43,124 nucleotides of DNA, from contig JAJZDA010000008.1 of assembly GCA_021851525.1 (NCBI GenBank), positions 1 through 43,124 of the forward strand. Direction: 5' to 3'. The translations under genes were made by a program, and so were the position numbers. This DNA comes from Actinomycetes bacterium. Lineage in GTDB: Bacteria > Actinomycetota > Thermoleophilia > Solirubrobacterales > Solirubrobacteraceae. Below, piece by piece: positions 7,843 to 14,856 of this stretch. The notes beneath the pieces were generated by a model that did not search any database, was not told the origin of the DNA, and worked only from the letters and a program-made list of their open reading frames with translations. The number at the start of each line of letters is the position of its first letter. The first letter of the stretch is position 1.

Positions 7843-9508
7843 GCCAGGCGCGGCGCGCGGTCGCCACCCCGTAGCGCGCCACGGCGAAGCCGTCGACGCG
7901 GTGGGCGTCGCTGTTGATCACGATCCCCACGCCGGCTGCCGCGGCCGCCCGCGCGCGTGCCTCGTCGATGTCACGCCGCTGCGGGCTGGCGTTGATCTCG
8001 AGCATCGTGCCGGTCGCCACCGCCGCCTCCAGCACCGCCTCGAAGTCGAGCTCGTAGGCGGGGCGCTGCTCGATCTTGCGCCCGCTGAGATGGCCCACGC
8101 AATCCACGTACGGGTGCTCGATCGCGGCGACGATGCGCCTGGTCATGTCCGCCGCGGACATCCTGAAGGAGGTGTGCACGCTGGCCACCACCCAGTCGAG
8201 CTGGGCCAGCAGCTCATCCGGGTAGTCAAGTGAACCATCGGGCAGGATGTTGACCTCCGATCCGGCCAGCAGCCGCAGGCCATCCAGCTGCCCGTCGAGC
8301 TCGCGCACCCGCTCGATCTGGGCCAGCAGTTGCTGCTCTGAGACGTCGGCGCCGAAGCCCATCGACGCGGAGTGGTCGGTGATCGCCAGGTACTCATAGC
8401 CGGCGTCGGCCGCGGACCGGGCCATCGCCTCCATCGTCGCGGTGCCGTCGGAGGCGAGCGTGTGCGCGTGCAGGTCGCCGCGCAGGTCCGCAACGCTCAC
8501 CAGCGCCGGCAGCGTGCCGGCCAGCGCCGCCTCGATCTCGCCGCGGTTCTCGCGCAGCTCCGGCTCGATGTAGCTCATCCCCAGCAGCCGGTAGACCTCC
8601 GCCTCATCGGCGCAGCGGTGGGTGATGCCGGTGGCGTCGTCCAGGATGCCGTACTCCGAGACATGCAGGCCGCGGCGCACCGCGTGCTCGCGCAGCGCGA
8701 CGTTGTGCTGCTTGGAGCCGGTGAGGTGCTGCAGCACGTTGCCGAACTGGTCGGGCTCGACGATCCGCAAGTCCACGTCCACGCCGCTGTGGGTGCGCAG
8801 CCGCACAGCGTTCTCGCCGGGGTTGGAGGACGCCTCCACCTGTGGCAGCACGGCCGCCGCCCGGGCCAGCGCCGGTGGGTCGCTGGCGGTGGCGATGATG
8901 TCCAGATCCTTGACGCTCTCCGTCATGCGCCTGGCCGACCCGGCCAGCTCCGCACGCTCGGTGAACGGCAGTGCCCGGATCTCACGCAGCAGCTCCTCAC
9001 CGATCCCCAGCGCCCGGTCGAGCAGCAGACGGCGCTGCGGGCCGGCCGCGGCGTGCGCCTCGAGCGCCTGCAGCAGTTGCGCCTCGGCGCGCTCTCCGAA
9101 GCCCTTGAGCTCACGGATCCGCCCGCCCTGCGCGGCGTCGCGCAGGGCCGCCAGCGAGTCGACCTGCAGCTCCTCGAAGAGCCGCCGCGCGCGCTTGGGC
9201 CCCAGCCCGGGGAGTCGTGTCATCTCCACGAGCCCCGCCGGGAAGCGGGCGCGCAGCTTCGCGAGCGCCGGGATCTCACCGGTTTCAATCAGCGCCTGGA
9301 TCTTCTCCTGGAGGGTCGCGCCGATTCCGGGGAGCTCGGTGGCGCGCCCCTCACGCGCGAGTGCCGCCAGCGAGGCCGACGCCTCACGTGCCGTGCGCGC
9401 GGCGTTGCGGTAGGCGACCACACGGTGGATCACCGCCCCGTCGAGCTCGTAGAGGTCCGCGAGCTCATCGAACGCGGCGGCGATCTCAGTGTTCGTCGGG
9501 TCCGGCAA
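7757..9508 (-). CDS. polX: DNA polymerase/3'-5' exonuclease PolX
   Basis: Family X DNA repair polymerase fused to a PHP metal-dependent nuclease domain, used in base-excision-type gap repair. Helix-hairpin-helix motifs L-P-G-I-G and L-P-G-L-G-P lie near residues 59 and 99. The polymerase catalytic motif G-S-A-R-R-x3-S-V-K-D-L-D (190-203) gives D201 and D203, and D246 is the third Asp. PHP residues are H347-A-H349, D378-H379, E418, H445, H473 and D534-A-H536. Length 583 aa matches the family. The only sensible start is a TTG at 9508, inside the last 23 bp of the FAD oxidoreductase gene; upstream in-frame codons read as a shadow of that gene. The 3' end overlaps lgt by 86 bp. Confidence 0.92.
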   Translation of the reverse strand: MPDPTNTEIAAAFDELADLYELDGAVIHRVVAYRNAARTAREASASLAALAREGRATELPGIGATLQEKIQALIETGEIPALAKLRARFPAGLVEMTRLPGLGPKRARRLFEELQVDSLAALRDAAQGGRIRELKGFGERAEAQLLQALEAHAAAGPQRRLLLDRALGIGEELLREIRALPFTERAELAGSARRMTESVKDLDIIATASDPPALARAAAVLPQVEASSNPGENAVRLRTHSGVDVDLRIVEPDQFGNVLQHLTGSKQHNVALREHAVRRGLHVSEYGILDDATGITHRCADEAEVYRLLGMSYIEPELRENRGEIEAALAGTLPALVSVADLRGDLHAHTLASDGTATMEAMARSAADAGYEYLAITDHSASMGFGADVSEQQLLAQIERVRELDGQLDGLRLLAGSEVNILPDGSLDYPDELLAQLDWVVASVHTSFRMSAADMTRRIVAAIEHPYVDCVGHLSGRKIEQRPAYELDFEAVLEAAVATGTMLEINASPQRRDIDEARARAAAAAGVGIVINSDAHRVDGFAVARYGVATARRAWLTPSQVLNTLPWPELAPLRSRVRHGTAS

Positions 9509-10970
9509 CCCGCTCGCTGCCTCGGTCGGCGGAGCTGGTCGGGTCGAGCCCGGCCAGCAGCTTGGTGATCGGTCCCGGGCGCATGTGCAGGTCCTCCGCC
9601 CGCTCCTTGCGGGCGATCGCCGCGCGCACCGCGCGGCCACCGAGGTAGCGCAGCGGCTCCGGCGGCAGCGGCGCGCTGGGCACGGTGCGCAGCGCCCGGG
9701 GCAGGTCGCCGTCGCCGAGCCCGGTCGCCATCTCTGCCAGCACCTCTCCAGCGAGCCTCGAGGGCCCGACGCCGTCGCCGGAGAAGCCGGCGCAGACCAG
9801 CACGCTGGGCGCGTCGCGCAGGCGCACAAAGAACGGCATTCCGCTCAGCGAGTAGTCGATCGGTCCGCTCCAGCTGTCGGCGATCGCCACGTCCCACAGC
9901 GACGGGTAGGTGCGCACCAGCTGGCTGCGGATCGCCGCTGCGCGGCGTCCCGGGTGGTCGAAGTTGCGGCCGATGGCGTTGGCGTATGCGAGCGTCCCGC
10001 CGCCCTTGCCGAACACCATCCGTCCATCGAGCGTGGGGCGGTAGTAGTTGACCAGGCGCCTGCTGTCGGAGACGCAGACACCACGGTTCATGCCGATCGC
10101 CGCCAGGCGCTCGGGCACCGGCACGGTCGCGATCACGTCACTGGCGACGACCACCAGGCCCGCGCCGATCTCAGGGATCTGCGCCGCCCAGGCGTTGGCC
10201 GCCAGGACCACCTGGTCGGCGTTGACGGAGCCGCGCGCCAGCACCACGCTGGTGTGCTGCCCGTGCTCGATCGAGGCCACCTGGCTGTGCTCGTGGATGC
10301 GCACGCCGGCGTTGTGAGCGGCCCGCGCCAGCGCCCGCGCCAGCCGCGCCGGCTGCACCGCCGCGGAGATCGGCTCAAACAGACCGTCGAGGTGCTGCGC
10401 GGAGCCGGCCAGCTCCGCGATCTGAGCGCGGCTGCGGGGCTCATACGGAGCGACGCCGAAGCGCTCCAGCAGCTTGACGGTCTGCTCCCAGTCGCCGACC
10501 TGCTGGGCGTTGGTGGCGGCCCACACCCAACCCTGCATCTGGAAGGCGTCGGCGATCTGGTGGCGCTCGCAGAACTCGCCGATCTGCTGCACAGCGCGCT
10601 GGGCCCGCTGGCCCAGCTTGACCGCCTCCTCAGGACCGCACAGCTCCACCAGGTGCTGGAAGTGCGCCCACCAGGTCAGCGCAAAGCCGCCGTTGCGCCC
10701 GCTGGCGCCGGCACCGCAGATGTCGGCCTCCAGCAGCGTGACGTCGGTCTCGGGCGCGATCCGCTTGATCTCGAGTGCGGTCCACAGGCCGGTGAAGCCG
10801 CCGCCGATGATGCACACGTCGGTCTTGGTTGCGCCCTCGAACTGCGGGTAGTCGTAGGAGTCGCCGCCGTCCAGCGCCTCGCGCAACCACAGTGAGCGCC
10901 CGCCGCTGGTCTGTACGCGTCGGCGTGAAAGCCGGATGATGCCGGTTGCTCCGCGGCTGATGCTTGCCAT
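9486..10970 (-). CDS. FAD-dependent oxidoreductase (DAO/PuuB-like)
   Basis: Flavoprotein of the D-amino-acid oxidase (DAO) superfamily, closest in style to gamma-glutamylputrescine oxidases and related amine oxidases. The Rossmann dinucleotide motif is V-C-I-I-G-G-G-F-T-G (52-61), followed by E81 at the second strand and the A-S-G-R-N-G-G motif at about 89-95 that is typical of the PuuB/OrdL group; a C-terminal F-S-G-D-G-V-G motif closes the FAD site. The product is 494 aa. I chose the ATG at 10970; an upstream in-frame ATG at 11048 lies inside the 52-bp palindrome. polX follows on the same strand with an overlapping start. Substrate is unknown. Confidence 0.85.
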   Translation of the reverse strand: MASISRGATGIIRLSRRRVQTSGGRSLWLREALDGGDSYDYPQFEGATKTDVCIIGGGFTGLWTALEIKRIAPETDVTLLEADICGAGASGRNGGFALTWWAHFQHLVELCGPEEAVKLGQRAQRAVQQIGEFCERHQIADAFQMQGWVWAATNAQQVGDWEQTVKLLERFGVAPYEPRSRAQIAELAGSAQHLDGLFEPISAAVQPARLARALARAAHNAGVRIHEHSQVASIEHGQHTSVVLARGSVNADQVVLAANAWAAQIPEIGAGLVVVASDVIATVPVPERLAAIGMNRGVCVSDSRRLVNYYRPTLDGRMVFGKGGGTLAYANAIGRNFDHPGRRAAAIRSQLVRTYPSLWDVAIADSWSGPIDYSLSGMPFFVRLRDAPSVLVCAGFSGDGVGPSRLAGEVLAEMATGLGDGDLPRALRTVPSAPLPPEPLRYLGGRAVRAAIARKERAEDLHMRPGPITKLLAGLDPTSSADRGSERVAGPDEH

Positions 10971-11028
10971 CGACGCACAGCATGACGCCTGCGGCTTTGC
11001 GCTGCAGGCGCAAGCAAGCGCTGGCCTT

Positions 11029-11080
11029 CCGCCGTTGAGGAGTGCCACGGCCGGCCGGCCGTGGCACTCCTCAACGGCGG
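11029..11080. repeat. Perfect 52-bp palindrome
   Basis: The left 26 bp (beginning CCGCCGTTGAGGAGTGCC) are the exact reverse complement of the right 26 bp, with no spacer. Its centre is CCGG/CCGG at 11054/11055. The symmetry stops at 11028/11081. It lies between divergent genes, so it is badly placed as a terminator of either. Confidence 0.95.
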
Positions 11081-11205
11081 GTCGGCGCTCGGCGCCCCGG
11101 CGCCCCGCGGGCCTGGCCGGCTGCCCCCGGCCGCTGGCTGACGGCCGGGCCTGCCACTAGGCTGGCGACAGGGCGCAGCCCCGCGACCCACGCGCAGGGT
11201 GGCGC

Positions 11206-11240
11206 TATACTTTTTGAAGCAAGCGAGTATTGAAGAGGAG
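11206..11240 (+). promoter_or_regulatory. trxA promoter and Shine-Dalgarno
   Basis: TATACT at 11206-11211 is a good -10 box, with no clear -35. GAAGAGGAG at 11232-11240 is a Shine-Dalgarno 5 nt before the ATG. Unlike many genes here, trxA has an mRNA leader of about 25-30 nt. Confidence 0.65.
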
Positions 11241-11245
11241 CCCGA

Positions 11246-11575
11246 ATGGCCGGCATCGTTTCCGAAGTCACCGACAACAACTTCCAGGCGGAGGTGCTCG
11301 AGTCCGACGTTCCGGTGCTCGTGGACTTCTGGGCACCGTGGTGCGGTCCGTGCCGTCAGGTCGCCCCGGTAGTCGAGGAGATCGCCAACGAGAGATCCGG
11401 TCAGCTGAAGGTCTCGAAGCTCAACACCGACGAGAACCAGCAGACGGCGATCAAGTACAACGTGCTGTCGATCCCGACCCTGATCGTCTTCAAGGGCGGC
11501 CAGGAGGTCAAGCGCGTCGTCGGCGCCTACCCCAAGCGCCGGCTCGAGGCTGAGATCGAGCCCGCCATCGCCTGA
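11246..11575 (+). CDS. trxA: Thioredoxin
   Basis: Cytoplasmic thiol-disulfide reductant for ribonucleotide reductase, peroxiredoxins and other partners. The active site W-C-G-P-C is at residues 32-36 within F-W-A-P-W-C-G-P-C, and the cis-proline is in S-I-P-T-L near residue 73. Length of 109 aa is typical and there is no signal peptide. It stands as a single gene with its own -10 box, Shine-Dalgarno and a strong downstream stem-loop. No trxB is in the window. Confidence 0.97.
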   Translation: MAGIVSEVTDNNFQAEVLESDVPVLVDFWAPWCGPCRQVAPVVEEIANERSGQLKVSKLNTDENQQTAIKYNVLSIPTLIVFKGGQEVKRVVGAYPKRRLEAEIEPAIA

Positions 11576-11617
11576 GCGAGAGAGTCGCCCGCGGCCGGTT
11601 GCGGGCGCGTGGCTCGA

Positions 11618-11659
11618 GCGTGGGGGTCGGGCCGGTGTCCACCGGCCCGACCCCCACGC
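11618..11659. terminator. Bidirectional terminator, trxA/pxpC
   Basis: A perfect 19-bp stem (GCGTGGGGGTCGGGCCGGT and its complement) with a GTCC loop lies between convergent trxA and pxpC. No U-tract follows. Its position and strength make it the likely terminator for both. Confidence 0.8.
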
Positions 11660-11672
11660 CGTTGGCGCCCGC

Positions 11673-12647
11673 TCAGATCTCGAGCACCCGGAAGCGCACC
11701 GCATCGCCGGGGCGCAGCTGGGCCGCCGCCGGCAGGCTGGCGCGCAGCAGCGTCGCGATCACCGGATACCCGCCGGTGGTCGGATGGTCGGCCAGCAGCA
11801 CTATCGGATCGCCGTCGGCGGGAACCTGGATCGATCCTGGGACGAGCCCCTCGGAGGGCAGCTCGCGGTGATCGCGGCGCTCGAGCACCGCGCCCTGCAG
11901 CCTCACGCCGATGCGGTTGGACTGTGGGCTGACCCGGAACGCCTGCTCACGCAGACGCGCCAGCGCCCGCTCGGTGAACCAGCCGTCGCGCGGCCCCAGG
12001 GCCACATCCAGTGTCGTGGTGAGGCCGCGCCCGGGGCCTTCAGGGGGATGCCCGCTGAGCGCCACCTGGTGCGGGGGCGCCAACGCGGCTTGCGTCGTGG
12101 CCGGAGCGGGCGGATGCTCGGTGCCAGGATGGGGCGCCGCGGCACGCGTCTCAGCCCCGGCGCCTCCCCGCCCCAGCACCAGCACCTCACCGGCGCGCAG
12201 CGGCGCGGGTCCAAGCCCGCTGAGCAGGTCGCTGGCGGCGCTGCCGAGCGTGAGCGGCACGCGCAGTCCACCGGCAAACGCGATGTAGATCCGCGCTCCG
12301 CGCCGCGCGGTGCCGAAACTGACCAGCTCCCCGGCGGCGATGCTCACGGCCCGCTCCATCGGCAGCTCGCGCGCGCCCGCGCCGGGCGCCGCTGCCTGCC
12401 CGCGCGCCCTGACCTGCGCCCCGGTGATGGCGATCACGGTCTGCTGCGCGAAGCGCAGCCGCGGTCCGACCAGCGTCGCCTCCAGCGCGGCGGCGCCGTC
12501 GGCGTTGCCCACCAGCCGGTTGGCGCGTCGCAGCGCCGGCCGGTCGGCGGCCCCGCTGCGGGGCACGCCGATGTGCGCGAGGCCCGCTCTGCCGAGATCC
12601 TGGAAGGTCGTCAGCGGTCCGGGCTCAATGACCTCGATCGTGCTCAT
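11673..12647 (-). CDS. pxpC: 5-oxoprolinase subunit C (biotin-dependent carboxyltransferase-like)
   Basis: Third subunit of the ATP-dependent 5-oxoprolinase PxpABC, which hydrolyses 5-oxo-L-proline to glutamate; formerly annotated KipA or allophanate hydrolase subunit 2. Seen: N-terminal V-I-E-P-G-P-L-T-T-F-Q-D-L-G-R, followed by G-V-P-x-S-G-A-A-D, and near the C-terminus I-V-L-L-A-D-H-P-T-T-G-G-Y-P, all family hallmarks. Product is 324 aa from the ATG at 12647; a GTG at 12659 is possible. It follows pxpB after 22 nt. A stretch near residues 180-215 is rich in Ala, Pro and Gly and looks like an inserted linker. Confidence 0.92.
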   Translation of the reverse strand: MSTIEVIEPGPLTTFQDLGRAGLAHIGVPRSGAADRPALRRANRLVGNADGAAALEATLVGPRLRFAQQTVIAITGAQVRARGQAAAPGAGARELPMERAVSIAAGELVSFGTARRGARIYIAFAGGLRVPLTLGSAASDLLSGLGPAPLRAGEVLVLGRGGAGAETRAAAPHPGTEHPPAPATTQAALAPPHQVALSGHPPEGPGRGLTTTLDVALGPRDGWFTERALARLREQAFRVSPQSNRIGVRLQGAVLERRDHRELPSEGLVPGSIQVPADGDPIVLLADHPTTGGYPVIATLLRASLPAAAQLRPGDAVRFRVLEI

Positions 12648-12669
12648 CGTGCTGATCACCGCCCCACGC

Positions 12670-13335
12670 TCACAGCGCCACGAAGCGCACGGGGGTGCCG
12701 GGCCCCAGCAGGGCCGGCGGCTCACGCGCCGGATCGAACAGCTCGAGCCGCGTGCGCCCCAGCAGGTTCCAGCCGCCGGGGGCCGCACGCGGGTAGATGC
12801 CGCAGTACCCGGCGGCCACCGCCACCGTGCCGGCCGGCACCATCGTGCGCGGCGTTCTCAGGCGCGGCAGCGCCAGCCGCGGATCGCCGCCGATCAGGTA
12901 CGGGAAGCCGGGCATGAAGCCGATGAACGCGACCGTGTAACTGGTCGCGCAGTGCAGCTCCACCACCTGCTCCGCCGTCATCCCCAGCGTGCGTGCGACC
13001 GCGTGCAGGTCATCTCCGTCGTAGCTGACGGGAACCGTCACCGGCTCCGGCGGCGGTCCTCCGATGCCCGCCTCGGCCGCCGTCGCCGTACCTGCCTGCG
13101 CGTGATCAGCGCAGTCGGCCCCGGCGCCGGCGCTGCGCGCGGCAAACGCGCGCACGGCCGCGGCGTCGCCCGGGGAGCGCTTCCACACCAGCAGCACGGT
13201 GCGGTCACCCGGGACCACCTCCATCAGGTGCTCGGCGAGCTGCGCCTGAACGCGCCGCGCAAGCAGCTGGGCGGCGGCGTTGTCGTGGAGCTCCACCAGC
13301 ACCCCGCTGTCGCCCACCGGCAGGACTTCTGTCAC
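12670..13335 (-). CDS. pxpB: 5-oxoprolinase subunit B
   Basis: PxpB (KipI-like) partner of PxpC. It contains the family motifs G-D-S-G-V-L-V-E near the start, an H-C-A-T-S-Y-T-V-A-F-I-G-F-M-P-G-F-P-Y-L block near residues 125-145, and R-T-P-R-T-M-V-P-A-G-T-V-A-V-A. The GTG start at 13335 overlaps the pxpA stop (GTGA), so translation is coupled. A segment near residues 60-100 is Ala-rich and probably a loop insertion. Length 221 aa is usual. Confidence 0.92.
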   Translation of the reverse strand: MTEVLPVGDSGVLVELHDNAAAQLLARRVQAQLAEHLMEVVPGDRTVLLVWKRSPGDAAAVRAFAARSAGAGADCADHAQAGTATAAEAGIGGPPPEPVTVPVSYDGDDLHAVARTLGMTAEQVVELHCATSYTVAFIGFMPGFPYLIGGDPRLALPRLRTPRTMVPAGTVAVAAGYCGIYPRAAPGGWNLLGRTRLELFDPAREPPALLGPGTPVRFVAL

Positions 13336-14093
13336 GTGAACGGCCGGATCTCGGCACCGGCGCCTATCAGGTGGTCGCGCAACCGCCGTGCCAGCTCGGC
13401 CGCCCCGGGGGTGTCGCTGTGCACGCACAGCGAGCGCACGCGCAGCGGCACCTCGCCGCCATCCAGCGCCGGCGCGCGCTGGGCGAAGGTGATCTCCCGC
13501 GCCTGTGCGAGGGCCGCCTCGACGCTCAGCAGCGCTCCCGCCCGGGTGCGCGGCGCGAGCGCGCCGCCGGCCAGGTAGGCACGGTCCGCGAAGCCCTCCG
13601 CCACGCCGCTGAGCCCGGCCGCGTCGGCGGCGCGCAGCAGCTCTGAGTCCGGCATGCCGAGCAGCGCCAGGCTGCGGTCGACGCTGGCCACGGCCTCGAC
13701 GATCGTCCTGGCGACGCTCGCATCGCCGCAGGCACGGTGGTAGAGCGCGCCGTGCGGCTTGACGTAGCGCACCTCACCACCGGCCACGCGTGCGGCCACG
13801 CGCAGTGCGCCGATCTGCGCGACCACGTGCTCCTGCAGCCGCGCTGCCGGGACCTCCAGCTCGCGCCGCCCGAAGCCCTCCGGGTCCAGATAGGAGACGT
13901 GTGCGCCGATGCGCTTGTGGAGCGCCACCGCCAGCGCGCAGACGGCCTGCATCGTGGCGCCGTCGCCGGCGTGGTAGCCGCAGGCGACGTTGGCGCTGGA
14001 GACGTAGCGCAGCAGCTCCGCGTCGGCGGCCAGACCGGCGTCCCCCGGCCGCTCGCCGAGGTCCGCGTTGAGGTCGATCAGGATCGCAGGCAC
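13332..14093 (-). CDS. pxpA: 5-oxoprolinase subunit A (LamB/YcsF family)
   Basis: PxpA subunit of 5-oxoprolinase. The N-terminal I-D-L-N-A-D-L-G-E and the following S-S-A-N-V-A-C-G-Y-H-A-G-D motif are diagnostic of the LamB/YcsF family, and V-K-P-H-G-A-L-Y-H near residue 117 is also conserved. The GTG at 14093 is chosen because the family begins a few residues before I-D-L-N; codons upstream would run into the divergent DUF402 gene. The gene order A-B-C with a 4-nt overlap and a short gap defines one operon. This pathway recycles pyroglutamate formed by spontaneous cyclisation of glutamine and peptides. Confidence 0.94.
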   Translation of the reverse strand: MPAILIDLNADLGERPGDAGLAADAELLRYVSSANVACGYHAGDGATMQAVCALAVALHKRIGAHVSYLDPEGFGRRELEVPAARLQEHVVAQIGALRVAARVAGGEVRYVKPHGALYHRACGDASVARTIVEAVASVDRSLALLGMPDSELLRAADAAGLSGVAEGFADRAYLAGGALAPRTRAGALLSVEAALAQAREITFAQRAPALDGGEVPLRVRSLCVHSDTPGAAELARRLRDHLIGAGAEIRPFT

Positions 14094-14101
14094 CGGTGCA
14101 C

Positions 14102-14107
14102 TAAGTT
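14102..14107 (+). promoter_or_regulatory. TAAGTT -10-like hexamer before the DUF402 gene
   Basis: TAAGTT lies 8 nt before the GTG at 14116 and there is no Shine-Dalgarno. The same AT-rich patch may also serve pxpA on the other strand. Confidence 0.4.
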
Positions 14108-14115
14108 TCGTATAC

Positions 14116-14841
14116 GTGAGCGTCGAGCACTGGCTTCCCGGCACCGAGATCACCTGGCGCTACGAGCATCATGACGGCCGCCACTGGGAGTACGGCGTGC
14201 GCGTGATCCGTGACGACGCGGCGGCGCTCGTCGTCTGGCAGCCGATGGGCGCTCCGATGCGCGACACGATCCGGGTCGACGGGCGCTCGTTGCGCGCCCA
14301 CAAGCCGACCATGTTCAGCGCCCCCACCCGGGTGGTGGACACGGTCTGGAAGCGCACCAGCATCCTGCGGATCGCGATGCCCGGCCGCGCCTGGTCTGTG
14401 TGGGTCTATTTCGACGGCGCCAGCGGTGCCTTTCAGGGGTGGTACGGCAACGTCGAGCTCCCCTACTGGCGTGAGGCGGATGCCGTCATCAGCCGTGACG
14501 AGGTGCTGGACGTGGTGATCGCGCCCGACCGCACGACGCGGCGCAAGGACGAGGATGAGCTCGAGCTCGCGGTCCAGCACGGCCTCTACAGCGAGGCGCA
14601 GGCACGGCAGATCATCGCCACCGCGCAGGAGATAGAGGCGGCGGTCAGCGCCTGGGAGTCGCCGTTCTGTGACGGCTGGGAGCGCTTCAGACCGGATCCC
14701 GGCTGGCCGATCCCGCGTCTGCGCGCAGGCGGCGCGCAGACACCTTCCGCGCCCTCCGCGCCCTCCGCGCCCTCGGCGCCTTCCGCGCCCTCCGCACCCT
14801 CGGCACCTTCCGCGCCCTCCGCACCTTCCGCGCCCTCCTGA
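14116..14841 (+). CDS. DUF402 protein with Pro-Ser-Ala repeat tail
   Basis: Belongs to the DUF402 (FomD-like) family; some members are nucleoside diphosphate/phosphonate-nucleotide hydrolases but this one is uncharacterised. The domain spans about residues 15-190, with W-K-R-T-S near 76, W-S-V-W-V-Y-F-D near 95-102 and W-Y-G-N-V-E-L-P-Y near 112-120. The last about 32 residues are a Pro-Ser-Ala tandem repeat with no homologous function that I can name. The GTG at 14116 is chosen from the domain start and from TAAGTT upstream. Length 241 aa is longer than usual only because of the tail. Confidence 0.82.
   Translation: MSVEHWLPGTEITWRYEHHDGRHWEYGVRVIRDDAAALVVWQPMGAPMRDTIRVDGRSLRAHKPTMFSAPTRVVDTVWKRTSILRIAMPGRAWSVWVYFDGASGAFQGWYGNVELPYWREADAVISRDEVLDVVIAPDRTTRRKDEDELELAVQHGLYSEAQARQIIATAQEIEAAVSAWESPFCDGWERFRPDPGWPIPRLRAGGAQTPSAPSAPSAPSAPSAPSAPSAPSAPSAPSAPS
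14743..14841 (+). repeat. 9-bp in-frame minisatellite
   Basis: Eleven 9-bp units (CCTTCCGCG, CCCTCCGCG and variants) run to the stop codon, and the last unit supplies the TGA. They encode a Pro-Ser-Ala repeat at the C-terminus of the DUF402 protein. Confidence 0.95.
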
Positions 14842-14856
14842 GCGCCCGCCCTGGCC

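Larger units (their letters stand above)
10971..11245. other. Divergent non-coding region, FAD oxidoreductase/trxA
   Basis: This 275-bp gap holds a hairpin near 10986-11010 (CGCCTGC...GCAGGCG), the 52-bp palindrome, a GC-rich stretch with further short dyads, and the trxA promoter. ORFs called here are artefacts of the palindrome. No RNA gene is recognised. Confidence 0.7.

Noticed and set aside
9509-9829. N-terminal extension of PolX (107 codons)
   Set aside because: Cys/Arg-rich, out-of-frame reading of the FAD oxidoreductase gene; PolX homology starts after it.
11042-11233. Small ORFs on both strands with similar N-termini
   Set aside because: The resemblance arises only because both start inside the 52-bp palindrome. 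No Shine-Dalgarno or homology.
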